This document shows, in pieces, positions 39,969 to 54,000 of a stretch of 64,000 nucleotides of DNA (positions are counted from its first letter, which is position 1; every line of letters begins with the position of its first letter). The notes under the pieces were generated by a model that saw only the letters and a list, made by a program, of their open reading frames with translations, searched no databases and had not been told where the DNA came from. Origin of the DNA: Colias croceus (lineage: Eukaryota > Arthropoda > Insecta > Lepidoptera > Pieridae); NCBI RefSeq assembly GCF_905220415.1, contig NC_059546.1, forward strand, positions 9,114,001-9,178,000, read 5' to 3'. The position numbers and the translations under genes are program-made.

Positions 39969-42011
39969 CTTACATTTATTCAATTTTTTTTTTATTTAGA
40001 ATGAACTGGATGATTAGCTTGTCATTGTCATTCTGGATGATTAGCATTATTTTTAAAAGTGTAGTTTCGTAAAATTATATCGTGTCACATGAGTTTGTGT
40101 TATGTTTTTAATGTAGTATTTATGTTAACAAATTTAAATTGTTATCGAAACCATATCTAAAGTACCTATTGATAGATTATTTCTACCTGCAAGCAGCTCG
40201 TCATACTAAAAAGCTTACCATAAAAGCTCACCATAATTTTATTTAGCAGAACACATCAATAAAATCTTTAAACTCATATAAAAGTATCATTAATGTAACA
40301 TTTTATTGACCCCCAGGGCTGTTAACTAGCTTGTAATCAAACGCGATTGCTATCAAGCGGTCAACAAATTAATTGTGGACATGAAACTAGCAACCGATAT
40401 TTATGGAGAACAATTAGCTGATTAATGGGGGAATTTGAATATGGCAATTATTTTCCATATTATTAAGGTTATTTTTTCAAAAATCTTTCAAAATAACAAC
40501 AATAAGATGTCCTGACTAATATGGAAATATTGTAATAGATACCTACTATGCTAATATTATAATTTTTTTTTCAAAGTTTCATAAGAATTTTTCCATATGC
40601 TATAATTACGTTCAAAATTAGGTACTTACTCTTAAAAGAAAACCTCGATGGAAAATGAATGTAAGAAAAAAGTTTTTATTTTTTTGCATTTCCAGACCTC
40701 CAGAACATTCGCCTCACTCCCTTATACCTATAAAATTAAAAAAACAAAACTATCTTTATACTTATATTATGTAATTATTCCTAATATTCTAAAGATCAAG
40801 ATTCATATAAATGACATTAACCCAAATAAGCACCAATGACCGTCCTTCGAAGGGCAGGCAATTGTCTCTGCAAATCAGAGAATCAATTAAAGCCGTTTTC
40901 ATCGTTGATTGATCCTCATGAGATCATAGCCTTCGAATAGTTAATGTATACGGAGAACTGAAATAGAAACGTCCTTTCTTTTAAAAGTTAAGAAACTTTT
41001 TTAATAATTTATAATTACAATTGAAGGTAAATAACAGAAATAATCTTCTTAGTTAGTTACATTCTTCATAATATGACAATAATTGTTACCTAATTTATTA
41101 TTAATTATAAGTGATACATGAATCAATTTCCGATGAAATACAGGTACGAAATAATAACTAAGACTTTTAAAATATCAATAAGAAAAAAGTAATTATCTAG
41201 GTACTTATTTTATAGTTAAGTATTTTAAGTAAGTATAGGTACCTAAGTACTTACAGTGTGCTTTCCAAAGTTTCTAAATCAAAACACTGTCGAAATATGA
41301 CATAGCTGATGAATATAAATAAGTACAAAGCATGAAGCTAAACAATCGCTAAATAGGAACATACCGTGAATTCCTAACAGGCCTGATGCGTGTGCGAAAT
41401 TTTAAATTTTGCATCATAATAATTTGATTGTAAACTGCTTGAGACTTATCCAGAAAAACACAAATGTTGTCGTATTTATTGATGACACATTTTAAGCACA
41501 ACATACTTATATAGAATTTCCCAATAAGGAAAGTTAAGTCATTATTTAAAATTAGGTAAATTAAGTACCTACATACTATAAAAACTAAAACTTATTATTA
41601 ACACGACCTCACAGTTCACACAAACTGCAGTGGCATCGTCATATATTTTGCATGGCATTCGAAATTTGAAATTGATATTGTGTTTATTTTTTTAAGAATT
41701 CATCCAGCCAGTGACCGGTTCTTTTTTATTCGTCACTTCGATCGTTTATTTACATAAAAAAAATAAAAACAATAATACAATATTTATACATATTTGCTAT
41801 ACACATTGCCTACAAATTGTTACTGGGATGAATAAGGAAAACAATGGTGTCGTGAAAATGAATGACCTATTGACAAGCACGGAAGCACCCCTTGCGTTCA
41901 GTTACCGCGCGAAAGCCTTACAGGATACTTGTCCTTTACCTGTCTTAAAAAAATGCATTTGTTATCTGTGTAACTTTCTTTAACGGTATTTTAAAAATAT
42001 AATTTTCAATC

Positions 42012-45000
42012 ATGTATGGTTGGCTGCTGGAAAGCGTTCAACATTTCATCGTGGTAAGTTAAGGGCTGTTTAAAATTGGAACGATATTTATTATGAGAAG
42101 AGAAAAGCAATAAATTTTTGTTTAACGTACAAAATTTTTAGTACCTAATAAGTTGTGTATCAAGTATTTAGAGGTATTGAGCTTTAGTTAAAAAAAAATA
42201 AAGCATTTTTAAAGGAAAAAATAATTTGACTTAAAAACACAAATATCGATAATATTTATTGTCAGAGTTGAAAACAAGAATAAAGCTTATTAACCGACTT
42301 CAAAAAAAGGAGGAGGGTTTCAATTCAGCAGGTATCCATTTTATTGTCTTTTTACTCTTCGCTGAAAAGCACGATTATTTTATGCAAATTGGAAAATTTA
42401 AAAATCTTATTTATATTTAACAATAGGCGAAACTACTTATCGTTCATTTTATTGTTAAAATTTTTAACAATTATGTATTATCCTAATCTGTAGCAACCTT
42501 CCTATTTTTTTTACTTTAAATAAATCTTAACGCATTGGCATGGAAAGTTGATAAGAAACTTAATTGAATTCAAAGTTTCACTGTATCTTCAAATTGCTTG
42601 CGTGTATTTTTATTGACCTTTGTCAATCATTTTGCCAGAAAAAAAAGTACCGGACCTATGACCGTATAGTACGGATGTATAGTAGGTACCTATATATCGT
42701 AATTTTTGTCGGAGTTGTTTCATCTCTCTTTACCTTTTATAATTGAAAGTATTCAAACTTATTAAAATTACCCTTTTTTTGAATTCCATTATAGTTTTGT
42801 TATACTCCGACCGACTCCGCTTAATTAGAATAGAATAGAAATTAATTTGAAATATTATATTTATTGACTTGATCCTATCATTAATACCTACATAAAATAA
42901 TTTTGCGAACAAGGTAAATAAAATCACAGGTGCGCAGTAGGGATCGTATTATAACAAACCACCTGAATCAAAAGAGCAATCAAATAAACACGCGCTTAAA
43001 ACAGCTCCATTAATTTCTTCTATGCCCAAATTGACTTGCGATTATCTTAATACGGCTTCAATAACAATAGGGAACTATTTCGCATTGTTTGTCTGTACTT
43101 TATGACATATGAACACGCTGCTTCGACATTGCTACCAGCAAGGTCAATGTTTTCGACACGTACTGTTACTTAATGAAGATAACTGACCCTGCGAATACCT
43201 CCGACGTAATTAAAACGAATTTCGTCTCGTATTTTTTCGTCATGTCAGTCTTGAACACAATATATGTAACGTCAGAATATACCTACATCACTTTTCCATT
43301 AATATCTCTCGTTTTCGACAAGCCTAATTGAGTTATTACCTCTGAGTTGGAATAATATTATATTGTTCTGTTAGACAACTATACCTTAATACAATTATTA
43401 ATTCAATGTCTCAGCACAACAAAGTTCCTAATAGCATTACTGAAACAACTAAGTTCGAACAATCATTAACACGTAATATGTTGTTAATTGTAGCAAGAAT
43501 GCGGGGAAGAAATATGGGAGACTATACTTCGAGAAGCTGGTGCCAGGAACACCGTCTTTATGACGCGACAGGTAAACAAAGGGGTTATTTTAACTTTAAT
43601 ATCCATCTACAAATAAATCTTATAAAATATTTAAACTATTACAGCAATATCCAGATGCGCTCATGCTAAGGCTCGCGTGTGCCTTAGCTCGATTCTTAAA
43701 CAAGGACCCAAACAGCCCAACAACTTCCACGCCAAGCAGCCCAGCTCCCAGAAAAGTATCTCTGAAATCCAAACCGGCATGGCGAAGTGCGTCAGTTCAC
43801 ACGGATAATAGAAACCAATCATCTAAATGCCCTTTCAGTTCAACAAACGCTCTCACAGCGGTTACAAAAAAAGAAATTGAAGCATACAACTCATCTGAAG
43901 AAATACGGTCACCAACACATACTGCCACGCCGGCGGAAAAGATTTGCGAATTGGAAGAACTGAATGTTACTCCTACGCGTCTCGCTATAAGAGACAGAAG
44001 AAGCCTGGGCGTTCATTTAGAGAAGTTTAGAAGTGAACCGACAAAAGAAGAACCTCTTGAATTTGAAACTGATGTCGTCAGTGAAGAAGTTTCTGAAGAA
44101 GTGTCCAAAGAATCGGAACCAACTTCTCCAATATCGGAATGTTCGAAGAAAAGTTCCATGAAGGGACCGAGGAAAGTAAGCTGCACATTGGCTATGGATG
44201 TATACAAACGTCGGGGCTCTGCAGCTCCTATCAAACAAAGGGTTAACAGCTTAAATTTGGTGAACGTTGACAGATTGCATGAACTCAGAGAGAAATTCAG
44301 TACACCGGAAAAAGTTATGTACTTCTTCGGACGCTGTTTTGTCAAGTTCTTCTCTAATTACGGGTAATGATGCTGAATGCTGTCTTTAGTAATTTTTGAA
44401 TCATGATATTTAAATGCTTCTCAATTTATAGGTACGATACAATGATTCGAGCGACAGGGCGTTACTTCTGCACTTTCCTGCAGTCTGTAGACAGCATACA
44501 TCAACGCATGAGGTTCACCTTCCCACGTATGAGGTCGCCGCGGATGCAGCTAACCAGAGCTCATAGACATGGAGCTGAATTGGTGTATAGTAGTGGAAGA
44601 ACTGGATATACACATTATCTCATGGGTAGGTCCACATGTTTTTAATTTTTAATTATGTTAAATAATAAGAAAGATAGTGTACTTACTTCACAATTTAAAG
44701 ATTAATAATGTTTATAACGCTGTAATACTTACAGTAGGTATAGATTGTCAATTTTATGAATTCGAGAAATTTATAAAACGCGTGTGTGGCTTGAATTTAT
44801 AAGTGACTCGATACAATAATAATCCATTTCAAATACATTGTGGCGAAGAAAATTCGAATTTAAAATGCTATAACGTAAAGTTGATACGTGTGTAATATCA
44901 AAAAATATTTTATTATCACAAATCAGAAGCTAATCCCAAATATTATTCTACTATAACGTAAATTATAGTTATCCTTAGGGATATCAAAAGTCCCGTCTAT

Positions 45001-48000
45001 AAATAACAAAGCTCAGCAGCTTATCTAACATTTTTCTTGTATCCTACGGGAATAACCTTTTGAAAATTGAGTGTTATATGAAAAACTAGCCGGTCCACAG
45101 TATTTTTTCTCTCAAAAGTAATATTTCATCCCATTTTGAAACATGATGAGATGCTCGCTCCTTCTCCATAAAAATCAATATAGGTAAAATCTAGGATTCC
45201 TGATATTACCGCGTTCAATCAAACAAACAAACTCTTCTGTTTCATAATATTAATTCTGTTTTATAATAGATTCGATTGAATATTTTTTCTCAGGCCAATT
45301 ATACGAAATAGCAGAGGACATTTTCTCGTTGAAGTTAAAAGTGACAATTATGAAAGAGAGTATGGAGGGAAATTACTATGTCGCAGTACTGAGACTGGAG
45401 TTCGATAATAGTGACTATGTAAGTTTGAATTTAATAACTTTGTACTTGATTTTCTGTTTATTTTATTTTTATTTATTGGAATTGTTTTACTAAAAAACTA
45501 AAAAAAGTATTTAAATGATTAAAGAAAAATATTTACGTAGTTCACAGAATATATTAGCTGCTTAGATTAAGGATTGGTCTCCGCGCGCTCGCTACGACTA
45601 GATACCGCTCCACCTAAAAACAATAGCTCCGTGAGTGCGGCAACTCAGTTCTGTAGTGTGTGTAAGGCAATTTGTAAGGACGCTAGGTGACGCTAGTGTG
45701 TGTGAAGAATTGTACTGCCAGCTACATAAATTTTACCCCATAAATGGGAAATGGGCTATCTTGGAAAGAAGTTTGAAAAATATTTTTATTTCATTTTGGC
45801 CTTGCCGGGAATCGAACCCATGAACATGTGACTCAAATCCACTTGCGATGCCACTATACTATCACAAAGGTTTCTTAAAAGTAAAAAAGCGGTAATAAAA
45901 AAATAACATATATTATATGAGTCAGATATACAAGGTTAAACAGAAATAAATTATTGTTATTATCATTTTTTTTATAATATGCGTTAGTAATAGTATTGAA
46001 AAAAAAAAAAACATTATGAATAAAATAAGTTCAAATTAAAAGTGTGTTTTTGGGATATGCAGTACGGCAACACTAATGCCCGGTTCCTATATTTGAAAAA
46101 CGATCCGTTTTAGTTACGAATAGTAGTATAATTAACCAAGCGTAAGCGAAAATCGTTCCTATAAAAAACGTCTCGTCAAGCAACTTACCGACGGCTTCCT
46201 ACTGACGGATGGGAGGGTTACTATTAACGAACGGTAAGCATATTGTATGGAGAAGACAGTTTATCGCGTTCCTATAAATATTTTTAATGTCATTATGCTG
46301 TCAAAGTTACTATTCGTATAGCATTTTGTTTACCCGTCGATTTCGGGCGGTTAAATTCTTACTATTTCATTGTTTCTGCTTCAATATCGAAATGTGGAGT
46401 TCAGATAGTGATAGAGAAGTGTTTAATATTATATCGAATTTCGGAAGAAGATAGTGGGCGTGAAAGAGTATATATTATAGAGAAGGAGTGGATTTTTTTT
46501 GCGACCCTGGATTCTTACGAATTTCAATTGAGATTTCGACTTGATAAAGAATCTGTTGAACAATTACTTCTTGAAATTTATCCAGACGTACGAATAAAAG
46601 GAGCCAGGTTAGTTTAAGGGAGGCATTAATATTATACCAAACACGTCTAACCTTATTACATACCTAATTTATGTTGTCATTTCAGGAATCATGGGGTATC
46701 TCCATAACATCAATTACTGTTGACGCTGAGGTTCTATGCTTTAGGCACAATATCGATATCAGTGGCAGACCTATTTCCCTTGGTCACGGCATCACGCGTG
46801 AACGGGTGGACCGATTTCGATAATTATTCTTTTATAATGTTCCTTGAAGTACGAGGATGGTTATTATGGAAAGAAAACATAAACATGTACCAAGGGCGAA
46901 GCCGGGGCGGACCACTAGTATATATATGTGTCTATGTTTGCAATGTAGAAATCAATTTTTTAAACATTGTATTGTAAATAATAAAAAATAAATAAAAGTA
47001 CATAAGTAATAAAATGGAATAAAAGTTTTATTTCTTTATAACTATGTTTAATTTTACATAGTAATATGTAACTACATAATATATTCCAAAGAACTGTCCT
47101 GTGATTCTTACACGACAACCCTCCATCGATTATCATCTTCTATATTAAATATTCCTTAACGCTGTAATAGGCTCTCTGAACTAAATACATTTTTTACATA
47201 AGATTTATATTTAGCACTAACAAATTCTTTTTCTACCGTGTGTCTAGATATATTGCTTAATAATATACAAAAATTAATTAGTTATTGTGTGTTCAGTATT
47301 TCAAGGGCGAAGCCGGGGCGGACCACTAGTATATTTATATGTATGTCTATGTTTGCAATGTAGAAATCAATTTTTTAAACATTGTATTGTAAATAATAAA
47401 AAATAAATAAAAGTACATAATAAAATGGAATAAAAGTTTTATTTCTTTATTACAGTTTAATTGTACATAGTAATATGTAACTACATAATATATGCCAAAG
47501 AACTGTCCTGTGATTCTTACACGACAACCCTCCATCGATTATCATCTTCTATATTATATTCCTTAACGCTGTAATAGGCTCTCTGAACTAAATACATTTT
47601 TTACATAAGATTTACATTTAGCACTACCTAACAAATTCTTTTTCTACCGTATGTCTAGATATATTGCTTAATAATATACAAAAATTAATTAGTTATTGTG
47701 TGTTCAGTATTTCAATTATTGTGTGTTCAGTATTTCAATTTTTTCTTCATAATATTTGTCCATCATCCTTATTATGTTTGAATTTTTTGGCTGAAAATAA
47801 AAAGTTTTCCTGGTAGGTATTTGACCAATTTTTGCATTAAATGTGTTGGTCAACGAAGTCCAACATTCATCCTTTAATTTATTCGTAGAAGCATTAGTCT
47901 CCTTACTGGTTATAATAATTGAGCAATCTCGTCTTTACTCATAGCCTTCTTCGATTTCTGTAACAGAAATATATGTTTGACTTTAAAAGTGTCCGAAGCA

Positions 48001-51000
48001 AAAAGTAAGCGGCAGACGATTTTAAAGAAGAAATATAAAGGCGTACTTACCGGCGTAATATCCATTTTTAATAAATATATAAACAGTGGTCGTTGTATTG
48101 TTATTCTTTAATTATAAAACTTGACAATGAATCATCAATCAACAATGAATGACAATAATTTGACAACTGACAAGCAATGCACGCGTGCGCGAGAAAAACG
48201 TTCCGTTTTTGCTTTCTGTGTAACGCATTAGGTTGTTTAGAAGGAAAATTATCACGCAGATGTCTACAAATATATAGTTCTTTAGTATTAGTTCTTTATT
48301 AATAAGAAACTTTATTCTTAAAGTTTATAATTCGGCTGTATATTTAACTTATTTTGTCCTGAATTTTGTGTTATTTTAATTTCAATTTGGCTTATAACGA
48401 AACGCACATCTGTGAGTGAAGAGGGCTCGGTATTTTTATGACCAACGGATGTCCGTCGATAGCACGTCAAGAAATAAAATTGTGGAACGGTAATAACGAC
48501 TCGTAGTTAGTTCTAGAAAAACGGATAGTAGCTTTGATACTATGACGATCCGTTGAATATAGGAACCGGGCATAAATGGCGTCGTATTTTCGTAAACAAC
48601 ATTTTCAAAGTACAGGTGAAATATCGAATAATACGATTATTTCTGATGGTACGTGATCCCAGTGTCTTTCTTATTATTTGTTGTATTTTTTTTAAACAGT
48701 TTTATGGCACAAACAGGCATTTTACTTCAGGTTTTGTCCAAAATCTTTAGAAACTATCGGTACGCCCTCTCCATACAATGCTTGTGACACGACTGGCTCG
48801 GGTACGCCGATTTCGGCGTACTTTTAGTTGCCGCATTTTTCGAGTACGCCGGCGGTATCTAGTCGTAGCGCGCGCGGAGACCAATCCTTAATCTAAGATT
48901 AGCTGGTACTCTGTATTTTCAAATATCTATAATGTAAAGGTTTTACTATTAAGTCTTTCCATTAACTTACCAAATTTATCCTTACAGCGTAATAAAATAG
49001 GACCTCTAAAACTTCGTTATATCCTTGAGAATCCAATTTAGTAATAAATATAAGCGCCCAAATTCTCTCGAGAAAATTTGGAATTATAAGACAATTTTCG
49101 TTCAGATGTTTTGGTAAAGTTCGTAATAAATTTGCTTCAATTGTTTTAAAGAATTCAATTACAAGTCTGCTTCCTTATCCGTGCAAACATCTTCTAATTT
49201 TTTACCGATTTCAAATTAGATTATCAATTTGACGAGCAGATGCAAAATTGAAAATTATTCACTATTTTGTAAGCATGCATTTAATTCAAGTAGTAGTGCA
49301 ACAGGTATAAAAATATTTTAGCCAAAAATATTAACGGATTAGGAAAAACTTGTTAAGATAATATTATGCTAAGGGTTGTCACCTTGTCACATATTGTGTC
49401 CTTATTGAATTCCTTAAACCTTCATTATTTTGCTTCTTTCTAAAAATACGAAACACGATTTTCCTAACACGAAATTCTAGGAAATTTATAAATAATTGCG
49501 TGGGAAAAACCCCTGATTTGGAGTTTCTTTTTATTTTAAGGGCCGTATACAGTTTCAGGCATATTTTATTCATCAAGGCTACAAACAGTAGAAGGTAACA
49601 AGTGATAACTGCGTTAAAAACAACCGACTTCAAACTTGCACTTGCAAAATTTACAAATACCTACAGACAAAAATGCTCATAAATAAAAACTACTGGGCCT
49701 ATCCGAATAAAATTTTTATGGGACCAATTCGACACCATCCCGCATCGAACAAAAAAAGAATCACGTAAATCGGTTCAGAAACCTCGGAGTAAACGGTGTA
49801 CATACATAAAAAAAAAAATATACCGGCCGAATTGATAACCTCCTCCTTTTTTTTGAAGTCGGTTAAAAAGCGGAAAAATTCTTATAAAGTATCTGATGTC
49901 TGTATCTTTGCATTTATACAGAAAACATAATATTACAGTTTGACTGAGTTATATCTATTCAATAGATTTTTAATTAAACTCTATATTATAGTATATAACA
50001 TACTCTTTGTTTTATAAGGATTCGTTTGTTTCGTTGTATTATCTAGTACACTAGCGGTCCGCCCCGGCTTCGCCCGTCGTACTTATTTCGCAATAAAAGG
50101 TAGCATATGTTCTTTCTCCAGGTCTAAAGATTGTCTGTGCCAAATTACATCAAAATCGGTTGAGAGATTTAAGCGGGAAAGCATAACAGACAGACAGACA
50201 GAGTTACTTTCGCATTTATAATATTAAGTAGGGATTGTAGTGTAATTTGTATCTCTAGTTTACAGTTTTGTTATATTTTCAGGTTCAATCGCTAATGGCA
50301 AAGAAATCTCTACCGTGTCTTCTGCCGGCTGTACCCGCATCGTTACTTTTACAACTCTTCCCATTTGGTGTACTTTTGGATAGAAAAATGAAAATATTGG
50401 TCGCTGGTGAAAAGGTATCGTAAAATATGGCTTCGAACTAAGCTGAACTGTTTAAACTGCCAAAGTAACATTTACTTAAAAAATTATGGGCCTTAATAGG
50501 CACTATCGTCATCAAACATTTGGTTTTAGGAGAAATGGCCTAACATCGATTTGGGTCGCTTTTCCCAGTGGGTATGCACTATGCAGTATGCACATAGAAT
50601 TTTGAACCTAAGCCAAATTTTAAAACTTATTTTTGATGACAATAGAGCTCACTAACTTATCCAGACTAATATTATAAAGCTGACGAGTTTGTTTGTTTGT
50701 TTGAATGCGCTAATCTAAGGAACTACTGGTCAGATTTGAAAAATTCTTTCGGTGTTAGATAGCCCATTCATCGAGGAAGGCTAAAGGCTAATTATCAGCT
50801 ATCATCACGCTAAGACCAACAGGAGCAGAGCCACGCGAGTGAAACCGCGGAGCGCAGCTAGTTTATAATACGACGCAAATTTCCTTTTATAGATATAATA
50901 TACAAAAAATATAATTTCAGTTGGTGGAAGCGTGGGGAGGACCGTTGAACCGTATTCACAAATCTCCAATCAATGAGGTATTGAGACTCAGAAAGCCTAA

Positions 51001-54000
51001 AGTTTCTTTTACTTGGGATAAGGTAAGAATAAATAATTCAGTCAACATTTATTTCTTTGAGAATGCTTCTTATTTACTTTATTTTATTGATCATAATCAA
51101 TTGTAAGAGTTCCAAAAAATCAATAAAATAAATAAATAAATTTTAGTTTTCTGTACTTACAAATACTGCTTACTTTTGTTTGTTTGTTTGTTTCTAGTTA
51201 CTATGGTGAAGCGTGAAGAATGTTGTCTTTTTACTTCTCTATTTTTCAAGAGAATTTTATTGCAAAACATTTTGAATTGATAAATTAACGATTTATATGC
51301 TACTTCTTATTCACATAAAATTTAAAAAAAGTGCAAAAAAAATTGTCCATTTTCAGGTGGTATGCATGCAAAACATGATGTTCGAGTTGGAACTGCTCCG
51401 TTGGCGCGCGCGCAACGTGGCCGACTCGCGGCGCGGCTCGCACGGCGCACGATCTGTTCTGCTCAAGGGACCGATATATTTGCTGGAGGAAATTGATGCC
51501 CTTATATTCCTGTGTAGTCCTATGTATGTGATTGATTAGTATAGTTTATGGAGAAGATATCTCTAGAGTCTAGGTGGTAAATAATGGATATGCTCTTCAA
51601 CGTTCTGTTCGTGGGAGGAAACCGATGCGCTAATATATCTGTGTAGTGCTATGTGTGTGGATATATTCATTTTGTCGGTTACATCATCATCATCTCATTA
51701 ATGTTCCCTGCAAAGAAACAGGCCGTGTTTTAATTGGTTTATTGAAGAATATATTGTGACTTACGGCACGTCTCGCACGGCGCAAGATATGTAGGTACTG
51801 CTGAAGGGACCGATATAATATTTGTTGAAGGAGATTGATGCGCATAATTCTTGTGTTTAATTATTTAGTTTGTTACATCATCATCATCTGATATGTTATG
51901 TTCCCACTACATTAAAGCACTCTTAGTTGGTTTAGTGGGAAGAGATGTTGTAGTATCGACTCGTGGCTTATCACAACCTAATAATTTAAGTATTAATTTA
52001 AAATCACATTCTGAACACTAAAATTTCAGATTCAACGATCTAGACGAACTCCGTCAAGCCGGACTCTGCTTAGCGGACATGAACGGCCATGGGCTTTCCA
52101 AGGAGATGCTCCTACAAGGATGGCAGCATTTATCCAGACTGGAGTTACTCTTTGAGAAAGCAGAAAGCCGCAGTATGACACTAGAGAAATCCTGTCGACT
52201 TCTGGACCAGTGGAAGAAGAAGGGAGACCAGTTGTTGTACTCTATGATACCGAAGACTATTGCTGATCAGTTGAGGTGTGGCAAATCACCAATGGCTGAG
52301 GTACGATTTTCTATATAAAATATCTACATAATTACAATTGGTCATATGATTGAAGAAATAGGTAATTTTGTGTAGATTTAATTTGGAAATTTGTTGCAAA
52401 ATGTTGCTTTGCTGTAGTGTTTTAGTGCATCTTAAATTTTCGACAGCATTCTTTGCAAGTGCCATATTAACCTGCTGGCTGCATCGGTACAAAAGTTTGC
52501 ATCACCTGTAATTACTAAACAGTTTTGGACCAGCCTATTTTTATAACTTTAACTTGGCAAATAGTGTACTTCCATGCTTTTCTACGAATCTCTTACATTT
52601 ACGCCTTTATCAAGCTACTACACTATAATAACTATACAGTACAATTATTTATCTACAACCCTCAGAACTTCGACTGCGTAACCGTAATGTTCTGCGGAGT
52701 CCAGCTCACTGAGACGGGCACGCGGGAGGACGTCATGGCGACCGTCAGTTACATGAACGATGTGTATTCGAGGATCGATCGCTTGTTGGATACGCACCAG
52801 GTTTATAAAGTGAGTGGGGCTATAGTTTCGAAGAGAAGTTATTCGCAACATGACGTCTACATGATAATATAATATGGTCTGGCTTATAGAGTTGACAAAA
52901 TTTCCTGTTGTTTTTTGTTTTATTTGTGACTTTTACTCATATGAGCCAATCATTTGACAATAATTCCACAATTATACGGATTCTGTTCATGTATACAGGT
53001 TAAGCATTATAGATGGAGTAGTGAGCTTTATATCTTTATTTGTTTATTTATTTTAGAACTTCCGACAACGGATACAGATTACATTTATTACATGATACAT
53101 TCTTAAGTACAATCTAATGCACATTTAATTAGGAAATAACAGTTTTCAAATGTTAATATCAATTACAATTCGTTAATTTATTACAAAATATTAGTTTACA
53201 AAATCGTATAGGTGGAAACAGTGGGCACGGTATACATGGTGGTGGCAGGCGCGCCGGAGCGGCGGAGGAGGCGAGCGCACGCCGAGTGCGCTGCGGGCGC
53301 TGCGCTCGCTATCTCGCGCGCGCTGCCCATACTTACTATTGGTGAGTATACTGTATTGTGTACATTGTATATTCTGCATACTGTAAACTGCATAGAGTTA
53401 TCTGCACACTGCATTCTAAACATGGTCCGCTGGCTACACACCTTGCGGAAGTTGTCAAGCAAAAAAATGTGAAGCAAAAAGAGTGGGGCCCATAGAAATC
53501 TAAATAACAAGACACTAGAAGTCGTAAGCGCGCGTGACATTGTCGCCGCTCAGGTGGTAACCATACCACAAGTGCGTTCGTCGCTGTTCAGTTGCTCTAG
53601 AGACGTGCGTGTGTAAACATGGTGTGTTTCAGCATTTCCCATTGCGGAAATACTTCCACAAGTTGTAATTATACTAATAAAGGAATAACATCTCATCGGT
53701 AAATATGTTTTTTAGAAATAATGCCGTTTTTCCTTAAAATTAAAGAATATTTACAAGTATTACGAGTGTCACCATAGTAATCGAAATAACAATGAATGAC
53801 ACAGCCGACCATTCTTATTATCACGTTTAACACAAATTTCAACCTTATTTCTATGAGTTTATGTTCAAAGTTATATCTATTGAAAATTGACAACGTCTGT
53901 TGTAGAAAAGCCGAATTTTTTCGTATTGGAGCAAAAAGAAACAAAACGTCTCATATACTTAGGGATGTTATTCTAAAATAAACCGTAAATTCGTGCGTTA

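Larger units (their letters stand above)
35770..42011. other. 6.2-kb region between divergent collagen and guanylate cyclase genes
   Basis: The collagen 5' UTR starts with GCAGT before the ATG, and an acceptor (TATTTTAG) lies at 35770, so at least one non-coding exon is upstream. Most of the rest is AT-rich with no recognised gene. A decayed SINE-like copy (38188-38445) and a 39-base tandem repeat are listed separately. Confidence 0.5.
46077..48572. mobile_element. PIF/Harbinger transposon nested in the 8-base-duplication element
   Basis: Flanked by TAA at 46074-46076 and 48573-48575, the three-base duplication of this superfamily. The ends are TGCCCGGTTCCTATATT and its exact complement. It has a transposase N-terminal relic on the plus strand and a Myb/SANT-like relic on the minus strand, the two-gene arrangement of Harbinger elements. 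It is disrupted by a SINE end and a tandem duplication. Confidence 0.85.
45561..48897. mobile_element. DNA transposon with 8-base target duplication, in cyclase intron 5
   Basis: Perfect eight-base duplication ATTAGCTG at 45553-45560 and 48898-48905. The inverted ends run CTTAGATTAAGGATTGGTCTCCGCGCGC on both sides for about 45 bases. An 8-base duplication fits hAT or P elements. Without the nested insert only about 840 bases are its own, with no transposase frame, so it is non-autonomous. It holds a tRNA-like segment and the PIF/Harbinger element at 46077-48572. Confidence 0.85.

Noticed and set aside
41711..41983. Plus-strand frame of 90 codons just before the cyclase start
   Set aside because: Low-complexity composition with no recognisable domain. 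At most it overlaps the cyclase 5' UTR.
43406..43669. Plus-strand open frame starting MSQHNKVPNS that overlaps cyclase exon 2
   Set aside because: The cyclase reading frame here is another one: after the TAG acceptor at 43493 it reads QECGEEIWETILREAG, which matches the family and keeps phase with exons 1 and 3.
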